Notes: generated from the sequence alone by a model not told the origin. Positions 1 to 7,344 are shown, counted from the stretch's first letter. The stretch: 22,831 bases of DNA from Chara braunii (GCA_003427395.1 BFEA01000771.1:120304-143134), one strand, 5' to 3'. Translations and numbers: made by a program.

Positions 1-13
1 ACACACACACACA
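1..13. repeat. (AC)n microsatellite at the left edge
   Basis: A pure AC dinucleotide run forms the first bases. Together with the (GA)n run at the other end it suggests that the window is a contig ending at microsatellites. Confidence 0.9.
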
Positions 14-243
14 TACATTCTCCTGTCTATTGATGAGGAGCGCCACCTGCTGGAAACTGGGTCCAACATCCCATGAACATCGTGAATAAAGCACCAACCG
101 GGACCCCACACACACACTCTCTTCGAATTGTGTATAGCAAACATGACAAAACATACATACAGCATAATCACTACCTTACCATTCTCAAACCACATAAACA
201 AACGAACTACGGGTTGCGCACCCGTGCCCTCATGGTAAGTCAA

Positions 244-290
244 TGTGGTGTGTGGTGTGTGGTGTGTGGTGTGTGGTGTGTGGTGTGTGG
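244..290. repeat. 7-bp minisatellite TGTGGTG
   Basis: About 6.7 near-perfect copies of the heptamer TGTGGTG. Because 7 is not a multiple of 3, any reading frame through it cycles through Cys, Val and Trp, so open frames crossing it are not evidence of a gene. The flanks 1-240 and 300-690 show nothing I recognise, apart from long open frames with low-complexity composition. Confidence 0.9.
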
Positions 291-699
291 ACGAGTGTTG
301 GCCATAGCCACTGCTGCTACTCGATGGGGGGTGGGGGAAGTACATGGGAACGTGTGGCTACTGGCAAAATTCTCGGTCTTTGTGTTAGTCGGTCCCCCCC
401 ATCGGGGCCCCACCCTACTCCCTGACCACCGCCTATTAGAGTGGGGGGCAACGTGTGAGAGGTAGCTATGCTCGCAGGGGTCCCCTGTATAGGCTTGGGA
501 GTAGTAGTAGGTAGATAGTGAAAGGTGAAATCGAGAAAGGAAAAAGGGAAAAAATCATCATTGAGCTGACCGATCACAGGGTCACAACAATTTTATGCTC
601 TTCATCTGAAGGCATCTGGATTCGAACTTGACACAGTATTTCAACAGTTCAGGGGGGTACCAACTAAGCGAGGCCCGTTGGTGTGAGGCAGTTTTTGGG

Positions 700-741
700 C
701 CCATACACCGCGCAAATTGGCCCGTACACCGCGCACTTGCA
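700..741. repeat. 21-bp tandem duplication
   Basis: Two adjacent 21-bp units, both reading CCC(A/G)TACACCGCGCA followed by a variable end (AATTGG versus CTTGCA). It lies in a CpG-rich stretch just before the degenerate minisatellite. No function is evident. Confidence 0.8.
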
Positions 742-819
742 CCCGCGCGTAACAACTTTCAATTTTGGGAGGCGGCGCGGGAAAGAGCCGCCCCCGAAAG
801 CGGACCTAGACGTTGCTAT

Positions 820-962
820 TGCTACTCTCCGACTTGCTAGTCTCGCCTTCGACTTCGCTACTTTGCGCCTCTACGCTGGACTCCGACTTTGACTTTGCTA
901 CTATGTTGCTACGCTCGAGTTCGACTTGACTACTACGTTTGAATGCTCCAGTTCGACTACGG
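820..962. repeat. Degenerate ~32-bp minisatellite
   Basis: Recurring core TTCGACTTNGCTACT followed by a variable end (TACGCTSGAG or GAATGCTCCAG). At least three units are visible, around 848, 885 and 920. The divergence suggests an old array. The minus strand reads as a Ser/Glu/Lys-rich frame, which I treat as a by-product of the repeat. Confidence 0.6.
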
Positions 963-1039
963 TGGACACACACTCGAGCCAGTTTATCGTGGGGTTGCGT
1001 ACAGCAAACATGACAGCACACGCGTACCGACACGTACAC

Positions 1040-1192
1040 AAAAATACACATACACACACACACACACACATGCACAAACACACCCACACAGAATACTCAC
1101 ACCCACACATACGCACACACACGCACATGCACGAACACACTTGCACACGTACACACACGCACACATACACACACGAACACGCCCACACAGAA
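1040..1192. repeat. CA-rich low-complexity tract with a ~100-bp duplication
   Basis: Interrupted (CA)n. The motif CCCACACAGAAT occurs near 1082 and again near 1182, so the tract probably arose partly by a roughly 100-bp tandem duplication and partly by slippage. Open frames here, of His/Thr or Cys/Val composition, are artefacts. Confidence 0.8.
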
Positions 1193-1303
1193 TTGTTGTT
1201 GCTAAGTTATTTTACTTACTTGCGGTTGTACTCCCCATCTTGAAGGTTGAGCGTTGAGCTTGGGCTACGCATTGCGTCGAGGCTTTCGGACGACCGCGCC
1301 GCC

Positions 1304-1313
1304 ATGACTGAAG
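1304..1313 (+). CDS. Possible first coding exon (ATG followed by splice donor)
   Basis: A start codon in a strong context (GCCGCCATGA) is followed after 10 coding bases by AG|GTGAGT, a near-consensus splice donor at 1314. The exon would encode Met-Thr-Glu plus one base (phase 1). The upstream 60 bases are CpG-containing, unlike the CA tract before them. A matching acceptor exists at 1493-1494. This is inference from short signals only; the protein would be unrecognised and the call could be chance. Confidence 0.2.
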
Positions 1314-1374
1314 GTGAGTTAACTCTGCGTTATCGTTCATGTCTTTTGCTTTCGTTTCTTTGTGGGCTTTAACT

Positions 1375-1418
1375 ATGTGTGCGTGTGTGTGTGTGTGCGA
1401 GACAGAGAGAGAGAGAGA
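1375..1418. repeat. (GT)n-(GA)n compound microsatellite
   Basis: A GT run passes directly into a GA run, inside the possible first intron. The same GT-then-GA order recurs in the 6.3-7.0 kb units. Confidence 0.9.
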
Positions 1419-1494
1419 CGATGTGCTAAGGTACTCTTCTATGCCACTGTGCTTACCTCTTCTGCGCTAACCTACGCTACGCTACTTGGCTCAG

Positions 1495-1612
1495 GCGTGT
1501 CATCCACTCGATCTATTGTCATGGCGTGGGAAAGAAAAAAGTGGATCTTCTTTCTCTCTCGCGTGATCGTCCGGTCGATCGAGGTGGCATGTCCTGCAGC
1601 ACGAACTACCAG
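1495..1612 (+). CDS. Possible second coding exon, unknown protein
   Basis: The acceptor (TTGGCTCAG) at 1486-1494 and the donor AG|GTAGGT at 1613 bracket 118 bases. They stay open in the phase set by the exon at 1304-1313 and encode about 39 residues beginning Gly-Val-Ser-Ser-Thr-Arg. The residues WERKKWIFFLSRVIVRSIEV form a basic then hydrophobic segment. No domain is recognised. The next intron would run into the (CA)n tract and the retroelement remnant, and I could not find a convincing third exon. What I see are splice-like signals and an open frame; the gene itself is inference. Confidence 0.18.
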
Positions 1613-1624
1613 GTAGGTCGGTCG

Positions 1625-1687
1625 ACCGAGCGAGCGAGCGACCGAGGGAGAGAGACAGAGACAGAGACACACACACACACACACACA

Positions 1688-1724
<37 letters not shown>

Positions 1725-1746
1725 ACACACAGACACACACACACAC
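1625..1746. repeat. (CGAG)n-(GAGACA)n-(CA)n compound microsatellite
   Basis: Three simple motifs follow one another, and the CA part runs straight into the truncated integrase. The border at about 1750 marks where the upstream retroelement has been lost. Confidence 0.9.
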
Positions 1747-1749
1747 GAT

Positions 1750-2298
1750 CGAGTTGTTGTTTATGCTGAAAACATAACAGTCAAAAGGACTATTGGCTAT
1801 GCCCCATTTACTTTGTGGTATGGCCGATATGCTACATTGCCTATTGAGAACATAGTTAAGACATGGTCAAGTCAAGAAAGTGACAATGACTATTATATTT
1901 AAGAGCTTCTCCAGATCAGAATGAGACAAATATCAGAAGTTGATCAAGCAGTGATGGATGCTGCAGAGAGAATGGCTTCCAGCAGATTATCACATCAAGA
2001 GAGATGGAACAGGAAAAGATATATAAGAAAGAAGAAATTGAAAGTTGGCGACATTGTTCTTCTATTTGACAGTTCTCTTGAGACTCAGTGGATTAAACGA
2101 TTGGAGCCTAGATGGTTTGGTCCTTACAGAATCACAGGAGAAGCAGAAGGCAAAGTTTATGAGATATCAGAAATGGATGGATCCAGGGTTCATGACATGG
2201 TGTCAGGGTCAAGACTTCGTAAGTCCATCTTCAGAGACCCAGATTTGATCCCTACAACGACCTCAAAGAGAGGAAAGAAAGGTCAGTCATCTAAGTGA
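1750..2298 (+). pseudogene. Ty3/gypsy-type retrotransposon integrase, C-terminal remnant
   Basis: This is the 3' end of a retrotransposon pol gene. The integrase inserts element cDNA into host DNA. From 1762 the frame reads YAENITVKRTIGYAPF, then LWYGRYATLPIE, matching the end of the integrase core (the TGY-PF-L-YG and LPIE motifs). From 1921 it continues for 125 codons with a basic helix, KVGDIVLLFD (residues 41-50), WFGPYRI (the GPY/F-type module, residues 65-71) and a typical closing stretch SGSRLRKS. A TAA at 1900-1902 interrupts the frame. The catalytic DDE core, zinc-binding HHCC, reverse transcriptase, RNase H, protease and gag are all absent, because the 5' side stops at the (CA)n tract. 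It is a dead, truncated copy. Family assignment is confident from the motifs; host lineage is not. Confidence 0.88.
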
Positions 2299-2640
2299 GA
2301 GAACAGTTTCAGTGAACTGAGAGAAAATTACAGCAAGATAATGAGAACAGCAAGACTGAATTTTCGGCACTGTGATCGTTTTTGCATGGTCAATTCAGTA
2401 TTCTATTTTTTTCAGCTTATCAGTTAATTTCTGTTTCTACAAGCAACATAGTCAATGAGACTATATCTTTGACGCAGGGCTACAGTCGATCCATGAGTAT
2501 CAAGTCCCTGAGAGTGGGGAAATAACTGTGAGATACAGTTTTTGTGAGTATTGACGCAGTGTCAAGGATCTGAGGAATGCATAGTTGTGGCACATCAGAA
2601 GATGTAATCAGTATTATTCTTACGATAAAGAGAAAAGCAT
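2299..2640. other. Non-coding stretch after the integrase stop
   Basis: No reading frame or RNA gene is recognisable. It may be the 3' untranslated part or the start of the long terminal repeat of the element upstream, but I found no paired LTR in the window to confirm this. Confidence 0.4.
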
Positions 2641-2647
2641 GATGGGC

Positions 2648-2838
2648 ATAAAGAAGTTCAATTCTGTCTAATTAAGAGTTGTCAGCAGGAGAACTTCGTG
2701 TCTTTGACTAAGTTGTTCATCCAAGAAATTCAGATGAGGACAGGCGTAAAGAAACTCAACTTTACTTGACTGAGAGTTGTCAGTAAAGGGGCTTCGTGTT
2801 TCTTGACTAAGTTGTCTGTCTTCGCTCAGATGAGGGAA
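2648..2838. repeat. 98-bp tandem repeat, two units
   Basis: Unit 1 starts at 2648 and unit 2 at 2746. Both contain TAAAGAA, GAGTTGTCAG, CTTCGTGT, TTGACTAAGTTGT and CAGATGAGG in the same order. Unit 2 holds a stem with arms CTTTAC (2760-2765) and GTAAAG (2783-2788), extended inward by TGAC/GTCA. Unit 1 has arms GAAGTTC and GAACTTC around the same region. The pairing scheme is therefore not identical in the two copies. Confidence 0.8.
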
Positions 2839-2840
2839 GA

Positions 2841-3050
2841 GACCTCTCTGAGATCAGCATTTCAGTATTTCCTTGGGACTGACGGGACGTCTCTTGGAAA
2901 AAAAATTCCCAGCTGAGGGAATGGACCTCTCTGGGGTCAACACTAAGCATCCTTCTTGAGACTGAAGGGAGGTCTCCTGAAGGGGCTTAGTGTTGGTTAT
3001 CATGTGGCTGTTCAGTACCTCCTGAGACTGAAGTGACGTCTCTTGAGAAA
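2841..3050. repeat. Tandem hairpin repeat, three units of about 70-83 bp
   Basis: Three units share the core GRGACTGA...GTCTC. In each, GGGAC or GAGAC pairs with GTCTC around a 9-base loop, then comes a two-by-two internal loop, then a second stem that differs between units: TTTCC/GGAAA, CCTTC/GAAGG and CTC/GAG. Both arms change together. The middle unit is extended by a further 11-bp perfect stem and is listed separately. Confidence 0.75.
2938..2995. other. Long stem-loop, 21 paired bases
   Basis: The arms are CAACACTAAGC (2938-2948), CCTTC (2951-2955) and GAGAC (2958-2962), pairing with GTCTC (2972-2976), GAAGG (2979-2983) and GCTTAGTGTTG (2985-2995). The loop is 9 bases. The symmetry and size (58 nt) resemble a small-RNA precursor or an imperfect palindrome. 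There is no evidence of transcription in the sequence. Confidence 0.75.
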
Positions 3051-3399
3051 TGTTTGTCCTGTTGTGGGGCATGGGCAGTCTGCTTGTGGGTTATGAGATG
3101 CTTGCCTGACTGTCTGTGCCTGGGATTTTTTTCTCTAACCTAAAGACGCATTGATTGTCGGGGCTAGCCAGAGCCTTACCGCAGTAGGTTGCAATCTGGT
3201 GGGGTCAGCAGGTCCCACACGCGACTGTCGAATTCCGTAGTCGACTGAGGCTAAGACTCGGGGGGTCTGGCCTATGAGGTCGAAAGGGGTCAGCTGGAAC
3301 CCTATCGCAGTCAGAGGATGCAATCCAGTGAGGTTCACCAGAGCCTGGAACCGTGGTTAAACCAGGTCCCACATTCAAAAATCTGGGCGGGGCAGCCAG

Positions 3400-3715
3400 C
3401 GCCCTAGGCCAAAAACTGGTGGGTGAGCCGGTCCTCGACCGCAGTGGTCAAATCCGGGTTCGGAACAGTCTGACTGACGGGAGGTCTACTGTCATAGGGT
3501 GACTAGACCCGCTATAGTCTGAGTGTCCTGGCAAGAGTGCCAAAGGGTTGTCGTACTCGAGTAGTGGGTATGCTGGTCCTGACCTGGAGGCAGGTCAAAG
3601 GGGTTGTCAAGACAAATGGTCTGACTAGTCCTGGCCTGAGGTGGGCCGAATGGGGTATGTCAGACTAACGGGAGGTCTGGCATTCCTGACCAGTGGTGGG
3701 CCAAAACCAAGGCAA
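3400..3715. repeat. Degenerate ~55-bp repeat with a small hairpin per unit
   Basis: Units begin GTCCT or TTCCT, then a stem-loop, then usually (A/G)AA. Later parts of the units read GGGTTGTC or GGGTATGTC and GACGGGAGGTCT or AACGGGAGGTCT. Stems seen: GACC/GGTC at 3437-3449, TGGCA/TGCCA at 3529-3542, TGACCTG/CAGGTCA at 3580-3597 and TGGCC/GGCCG at 3632-3648. The last unit (near 3684) has a broken stem. The preceding part, 3130-3400, has similar vocabulary but no clear unit. Confidence 0.6.
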
Positions 3716-3910
3716 TCAATAGCTCTTGGGTGTGAAGAATTGTCTTGTCGTGTCTATTATTTTACTATTTTATTATTTTATTCTGGGTTTTATTTTGTTT
3801 ACCTGCTGTTTGGATGTAAATTATCGGGGAGCCTGCTTGCTGGGGCATAGTCTGTTGTCTGTGAAACTCGCTGTTTTGCAGGTACATAAAGGCTTATTTG
3901 AAGTCCCCCA

Positions 3911-4095
3911 GGCCAGAAAAAGAAAACGGGTTTGTTATCCCTTTTCCCTGCCTGAGAAGTTGAGGGGATGCCTCGCTCAGACGAGAGAAAGAAAAAAGGG
4001 TTTGGTATCCCCTAAGTCACTTGAGAAGTTGAGAAGATATCCCACTCAAGCCAGAAAACAGAAAAAGGGTTTGGTATGCCCTACTCTCAACATGG
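3911..4095. repeat. 69-70 bp tandem repeat, about 2.7 units
   Basis: The shared core GGGTTTG(T/G)TAT(C/G)CC lies at 3928, 3998 and 4067, and GAGAAGTTGAG at 3954 and 4023. Spacing is 70 and then 69 bases. An open frame of 145 codons (3726-4163, hydrophobic start, Lys/Arg-rich end) crosses it, but the 70-base step puts the first core in a different frame from the second, so I do not call a gene. Stem arms CTGAG/CTCAG (3952-3956, 3976-3980) become TTGAG/CTCAA in the next unit (4021-4025, 4045-4049). Confidence 0.8.
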
Positions 4096-4164
4096 CAGAC
4101 TGGACGAGTACCACAAGCATTGGTATTAGACTAACGGTATCTCCAATTTTGCAAAAAAGATGAA

Positions 4165-4497
4165 GTCTGAGGTAACCTTTCTCTGTCGAAAAATTTAGGT
4201 TGAGAGCGGACTTCAGAACAGCAAGAGGTCAAAGTCAGTAGCAGATGAGAAATCCTTCTTAAATTTATTTGGTGGCCGACAGGCGGCCTGGTTCACGAGG
4301 AACCTGCATCCTCGGCTTTAAGGTATTCAAAGTCTCAAGTCAGGGATGCTATGAAGGGAAGTATGAACTGGAAATTTTGAGAACAGAATCAGATTCAGAA
4401 AGGTGAGAAGAAATCACGCTTGTACAGAATATAGAAAATCGTCATGAGCTCAATCTGAAGTAGAGAAAGAAGAAAGAAAATGCTGAAAAGAATGCAG
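4165..4497. other. Stretch without a recognised gene
   Basis: Purine-rich on the plus strand, with no reading frame of note and no repeat family. One short GC-rich self-complementary patch (GGCCGACAGGCGGCC) lies near 4272. Confidence 0.4.
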
Positions 4498-4563
4498 TTA
4501 TTGAGGTGAGAGGACGAAGAAACTGCGCAAGGGATAGAGGATGGTGGAACAGGCACTAGGGCT

Positions 4564-4645
4564 CGCCATAGCGCGCTTCAAACTTCTTTCGGAAGTGTTG
4601 GGCGCGCCATAGCGCGCTTCAAACGTCTTTCGGAAGTACTCCATC
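4564..4645. repeat. 41-bp tandem duplication
   Basis: Two copies of a unit starting CGCCATAGCGCGCTTCAAAC, at 4564 and 4605, differ at a few bases. A shorter copy of GCGCGCCATAGC recurs near 4711. The 41-base period shifts the minus-strand reading frame. Confidence 0.85.
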
Positions 4646-4843
4646 CTTTCTGGGGATGGAGTCTTTTCGTACCATGCAGAGAGTAGGTGGCGCGGGTAAG
4701 ACTTTGAGTGCGCGCCATAGCCCCGTACTTCTTCTTCCTCCTCTTCAGAACTATAGTCACACCGCGTACGGGCCGGTGGATCCTCCCGAGCCTTACCCCC
4801 TCTCCCTCCTCTTCCTCTTCCTTGTCCCCTACGCGTTGTCGGA

Positions 4844-4869
4844 CCAAATACCCTTACAAGGGTATTTGG
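4844..4869. repeat. Near-perfect 26-bp palindrome
   Basis: The arms CCAAATACCCTT (4844-4855) and AAGGGTATTTGG (4858-4869) are exact reverse complements separated by two bases. It lies inside the minus-strand open frame. It could be a cruciform, a protein-binding palindrome or a scar of a foldback event. Confidence 0.95.
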
Positions 4870-5163
4870 CCATGATTTTACAATCGACAAGTCGGCCATG
4901 CCGACCACCTTGATGGACTTGTCCGAGCTTAGAACTTTGTATGAGAAACGCACATCACTGTGGCACGCACTGCGATAGTTAGGATCGGCACTTAATACCC
5001 TTCAACCAGGAAGGTCGAGGGGTTAAGCTGATCAGTGTCACGGTACATCTATGATACGCAGGATGACGGTCTTGCTCAGCTGCAGCTATTCGGCACATCT
5101 ACATTTACCTAGTTTAATGCCACCTTACCTGCCGCCTGGGTGGTTTTCCTCGCAGGGACCCAC

Positions 5164-5181
5164 GATGACGCCGCCATGGGT
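5164..5181 (+). promoter_or_regulatory. Start codon with adjacent splice donor
   Basis: GCCGCCATGG is followed at once by GTAAGTACC, a strong start context abutting a strong donor, much like the arrangement at 1304. No acceptor with a sensible downstream exon was found, so this may be chance. Confidence 0.15.
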
Positions 5182-5378
5182 AAGTACCAGCCCATCAGGG
5201 CCTTCCGATTGAATGAGTGCCATTGTGGGACTCGCCTACGCTTAAGCTGACAGATGCTAACACAGACAGGAAAACCAGCAAGCGTACACACACGCAGACG
5301 AAGAGGCAGGCCTAGGCCGCTAGACGGTTGAGCCACTACTATATACATACTAGAGTCGCTCCCCTTCTACACGAAAAT

Positions 5379-5469
5379 GGGAGCTAGCTCAGTAGGTTTC
5401 AGTGTTGGCTTTAGAAGCGAGGGGTGCGGGGATCGAAACCTACGGACTACTGAGACCAGCTCCCTTTTT
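5379..5469 (+). ncRNA. Putative Pol III hairpin RNA / tRNA-derived SINE head
   Basis: Box A TAGCTCAGTAGG (5385-5396) fits the TRGCNNARNNGG consensus exactly. Box B GGATCGAAACC (5430-5440) has one change from GGTTCGANNCC. The 45-base spacing is that of a tRNA gene. The ends pair: GGGAGCT (5379-5385) with AGCTCCC (5458-5464), then CTCAGTAG with CTACTGAG, then GTTTC with GAAAC. A TTTTT terminator (5465-5469) follows the last paired base directly. No normal cloverleaf forms: the T stem is poor and the region before the 3' arm has no T loop. It is therefore not a working tRNA gene, but a tRNA-derived element or an independent hairpin transcript. Expression is inference. Confidence 0.6.
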
Positions 5470-5487
5470 GGCAAGGGAATATATTTT

Positions 5488-5565
5488 GCCTTAACCCCGA
5501 GGTAGTCGGGGCTTGAACTCATGACCTACGAGCTACAAGTATTTGGGGGAGGAAAGGGTTAAGGC
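5488..5565. repeat. 78-bp inverted-repeat element with nested hairpin
   Basis: The outer arms GCCTTAACCC (5488-5497) and GGGTTAAGGC (5556-5565) match perfectly. A nested stem CCCCGA/TCGGGG overlaps the left arm. The minus strand contains GAGTTCAAGCCCC, similar to a tRNA T arm or box B, but no box A at the right distance. It begins only 18 bases after the terminator of the hairpin element upstream, and the two may be halves of one composite element. Confidence 0.6.
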
Positions 5566-5980
5566 TCCTCCCTGTGGCGGGCATTGACAGTTGGCATAAC
5601 AGGATTTCTAGGTAGCAATTTCTCTCGTTTTCTTTCCTTTCCTTTTGTGTTAGTTAGATTGGATTTGGGTCCCGCGGGTAAACACTCTTAGATTTTGTGA
5701 ATCTGACTTTGAATATAGGTTAGATTCATAAAGAAAAAAAAAAAAATGAGAGGTTGCATATCTCGGGGGAGTCGGTGGAACCAGAAGTGTCGGGCGCTGG
5801 ATCTCTCGGAGGGTAACGCAGGGGATGAAAGTTGAGCAAGAGGGAGTAAGGAGACCGGGTACGCAAAAGAGACGAAACATGCGCGGGATAGCACATACGA
5901 ATACAAGAGACTGCGCGCGAAGAAAGACCGCGTTCGCAAAGAAGGGGAGAAAAGGGAGAAGAGGGAGAAGGAGGAAGAAG
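5566..5980. other. Stretch without a recognised gene
   Basis: Contains an A-rich run (5731-5745) and, from about 5900, a purine-rich AAGGAG-type tract. Minus-strand open frames here are Ser/Phe/Leu-rich mirrors of the purine bias. Confidence 0.4.
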
Positions 5981-6300
5981 AAATGAGGAGAGAAGAAGGA
6001 GGCGGAGAGGAGCGATTGCACATCGTTGTGGTGTTACCTTTGTGTCTGCACTCGCAACAGGTGTGTTCCGTTTGCACTGGAGCTGTTGTGTGCTCTTTGA
6101 CCGTCGAAGCTGTGACACTGGGAGGTGGTGCAGGTGGCTTCGGCCCTGCATCCGCTACTTGTCATAGGCGAAAGACGAAGACCTGTGGGACGTGTGATGT
6201 ATCTGGCGAACCCGACGAACTAGCGACTCCGACAACGACGGTGACAGCGACGACAGAGAGAGACCAGGTAATCCTTCAATCTCACGGCTTACCTCATGGT

Positions 6301-6618
6301 ACTTCCATCAATAGGATAAGTAAAATGAAATAAATAAATAAATAAATATAAATGAATTTATCCCTACATCGTGGAGACATACATTACCTCTATGTGCGTG
6401 TGTGTGAGAGAGAGAGAGAGGGAGAGAGAGAGAGAGAGATTGAGGGGAATGTGGGAGGAGAAACGTGAGAGAGAGCGACAGAGTAAGCTCTATGAACGAT
6501 CCGTTGGCACAACAGGTAAGCCGTCGAGGCCGCGGCTGCCTTCGCACAACTTCCGTCGAAAGGATGGGCAATATCAATCGAATTTTGCGCTACAACGTCG
6601 AGAGGTTACTACTACGCA

Positions 6619-6669
<51 letters not shown>

Positions 6670-6960
6670 ATAACGGACTGACTTCGCGCGGCTTCCGTTG
6701 AAAGGATGAACAAGATCGATTGAATCTTTCGTTTGGACGTCGAAAGATTCACTACTATATATGCGAGTGTGAGTGTGTGTGTGAATGTGAGAAAGAGAGA
6801 GAGAGCGTCTGACCGATTAGCCGAGCAACACGGTTGGGTTCGCGCGGCTTCCGTTGAAAGGATGAGCAAGATCAATCGAATCTTTCTCTTGGACGTCGAA
6901 AGATTCACTACTACATATGCGAGTGTGAGCGTGTGTGTGAATGTGAGAAACAGAGAGAGA
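6301..6960. repeat. Four diverged ~150-bp tandem units with GT/GA tails
   Basis: The unit start (A/G)CTTCC(G/A)TYRA followed by AGGAT lies at 6301, 6549, 6691 and 6847. Each then has a middle ending in ACGTCGAAAGATTCACTACTA or a relative of it, then a GT-rich and a GA-rich tail. Units at 6691 and 6847 are closest to each other. In the unit at 6549 the tail has grown to a pure (GT)n of about 48 bases (6619-6667). The unit at 6301 carries an inserted (AAAT)n run. Confidence 0.75.
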
Positions 6961-7075
6961 GATCGAGGAGGACAGAGAGGGAGATAGAGAAGAATGGGAG
7001 GAAGAGAGAGAGAGATCGAGGAGGAGAGAGAGGGAGATAGAGAAGAATGGGAGAGAGAGAGAGGGGGGGAGGGAG
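6953..7075. repeat. GA-rich tract with 53-bp tandem duplication
   Basis: GATCGAGGAGG starts at 6961 and 7014. Both copies continue with GAGAGGGAGATAGAGAAG and AATGGGAG. The rest is GA microsatellite. Confidence 0.85.
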
Positions 7076-7158
7076 ACTGTGCCAAGCTGTCCATTATGTG
7101 ACTCTGACACGTGCTACTTCGTTCTTCTTTGCCTTTTGCCTCCTGAAAAAGTTCCAAG

Positions 7159-7344
7159 ATGTGCGTTGTCATTACGGCTCTCATGGCAATGCTACTCCCA
7201 ACAAGTCCCCCACCCGAAGAGCAACTGCCAAGCAGATTGAATACTGATTGTTTCATTCATACAATGCAAAACCTGCTTAACATCAACGACACTCCTATAG
7301 TTGAAGACGCCTTCCAACAACTTCGTCGGGCCAATCATCACTGA
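7159..7344 (+). CDS. Possible coding fragment, unknown
   Basis: An ATG-initiated frame of 61 codons with ordinary amino-acid composition, in contrast to its repeat neighbours. Its end reads LLNINDTPIVEDAF then QQLRRANHH. Immediately afterwards another frame continues with TDIVRAHQTETHPHTHALAH and ends at a possible donor (CAA|GTAAGC) near 7420. One frameshift or an unseen intron would join them. The upstream 45 bases are pyrimidine-rich, as before a splice acceptor. No family is recognised; it may be an exon or a decayed gene. Confidence 0.3.
   Translation: MCVVITALMAMLLPTSPPPEEQLPSRLNTDCFIHTMQNLLNINDTPIVEDAFQQLRRANHH

Larger units (their letters stand above)
4498..4980 (-). pseudogene. RGG-box and poly-acidic protein fragment, frame disrupted
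   Basis: On the minus strand an open frame runs from about 4995 down to 4498. In order it shows a plausibly globular stretch (SDVRFSYKVLSSDKSIKVVG, then MADLSIVKSWPN), a run of Gly/Arg (RRGQGRGRGGRGG, typical of RNA-binding or disordered tails), an acidic SSEEEEEE block, then YPRHLLSAWYEKTPSPERM. Near its end a 41-bp tandem duplication shifts the frame. There is no convincing start codon upstream; the first in-frame ATG is at about 4899, inside the globular stretch, so the left part may be a later exon. I do not recognise the family. It could be a retroelement gag-like protein or a host gene relic. Confidence 0.35.

Noticed and set aside
4108-4135. LTR end followed by a primer-binding site (TGGTATTAGAC after ACAAGCA)
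   Set aside because: It resembles an initiator-Met tRNA primer site only partly, and no second LTR or gag follows.
5650-6151. Overlapping minus-strand frames of 120-140 codons rich in Phe, Ser and Leu
   Set aside because: Three frames are open over the same purine-rich tract, with no motif and no codon bias distinguishing one.
6612-7256. A 214-codon minus-strand frame
   Set aside because: It is made of the reverse of GA and GT microsatellites (Ser-Leu-Ser and Thr-His runs) plus the repeated ~150-bp units; its length is due to low complexity.
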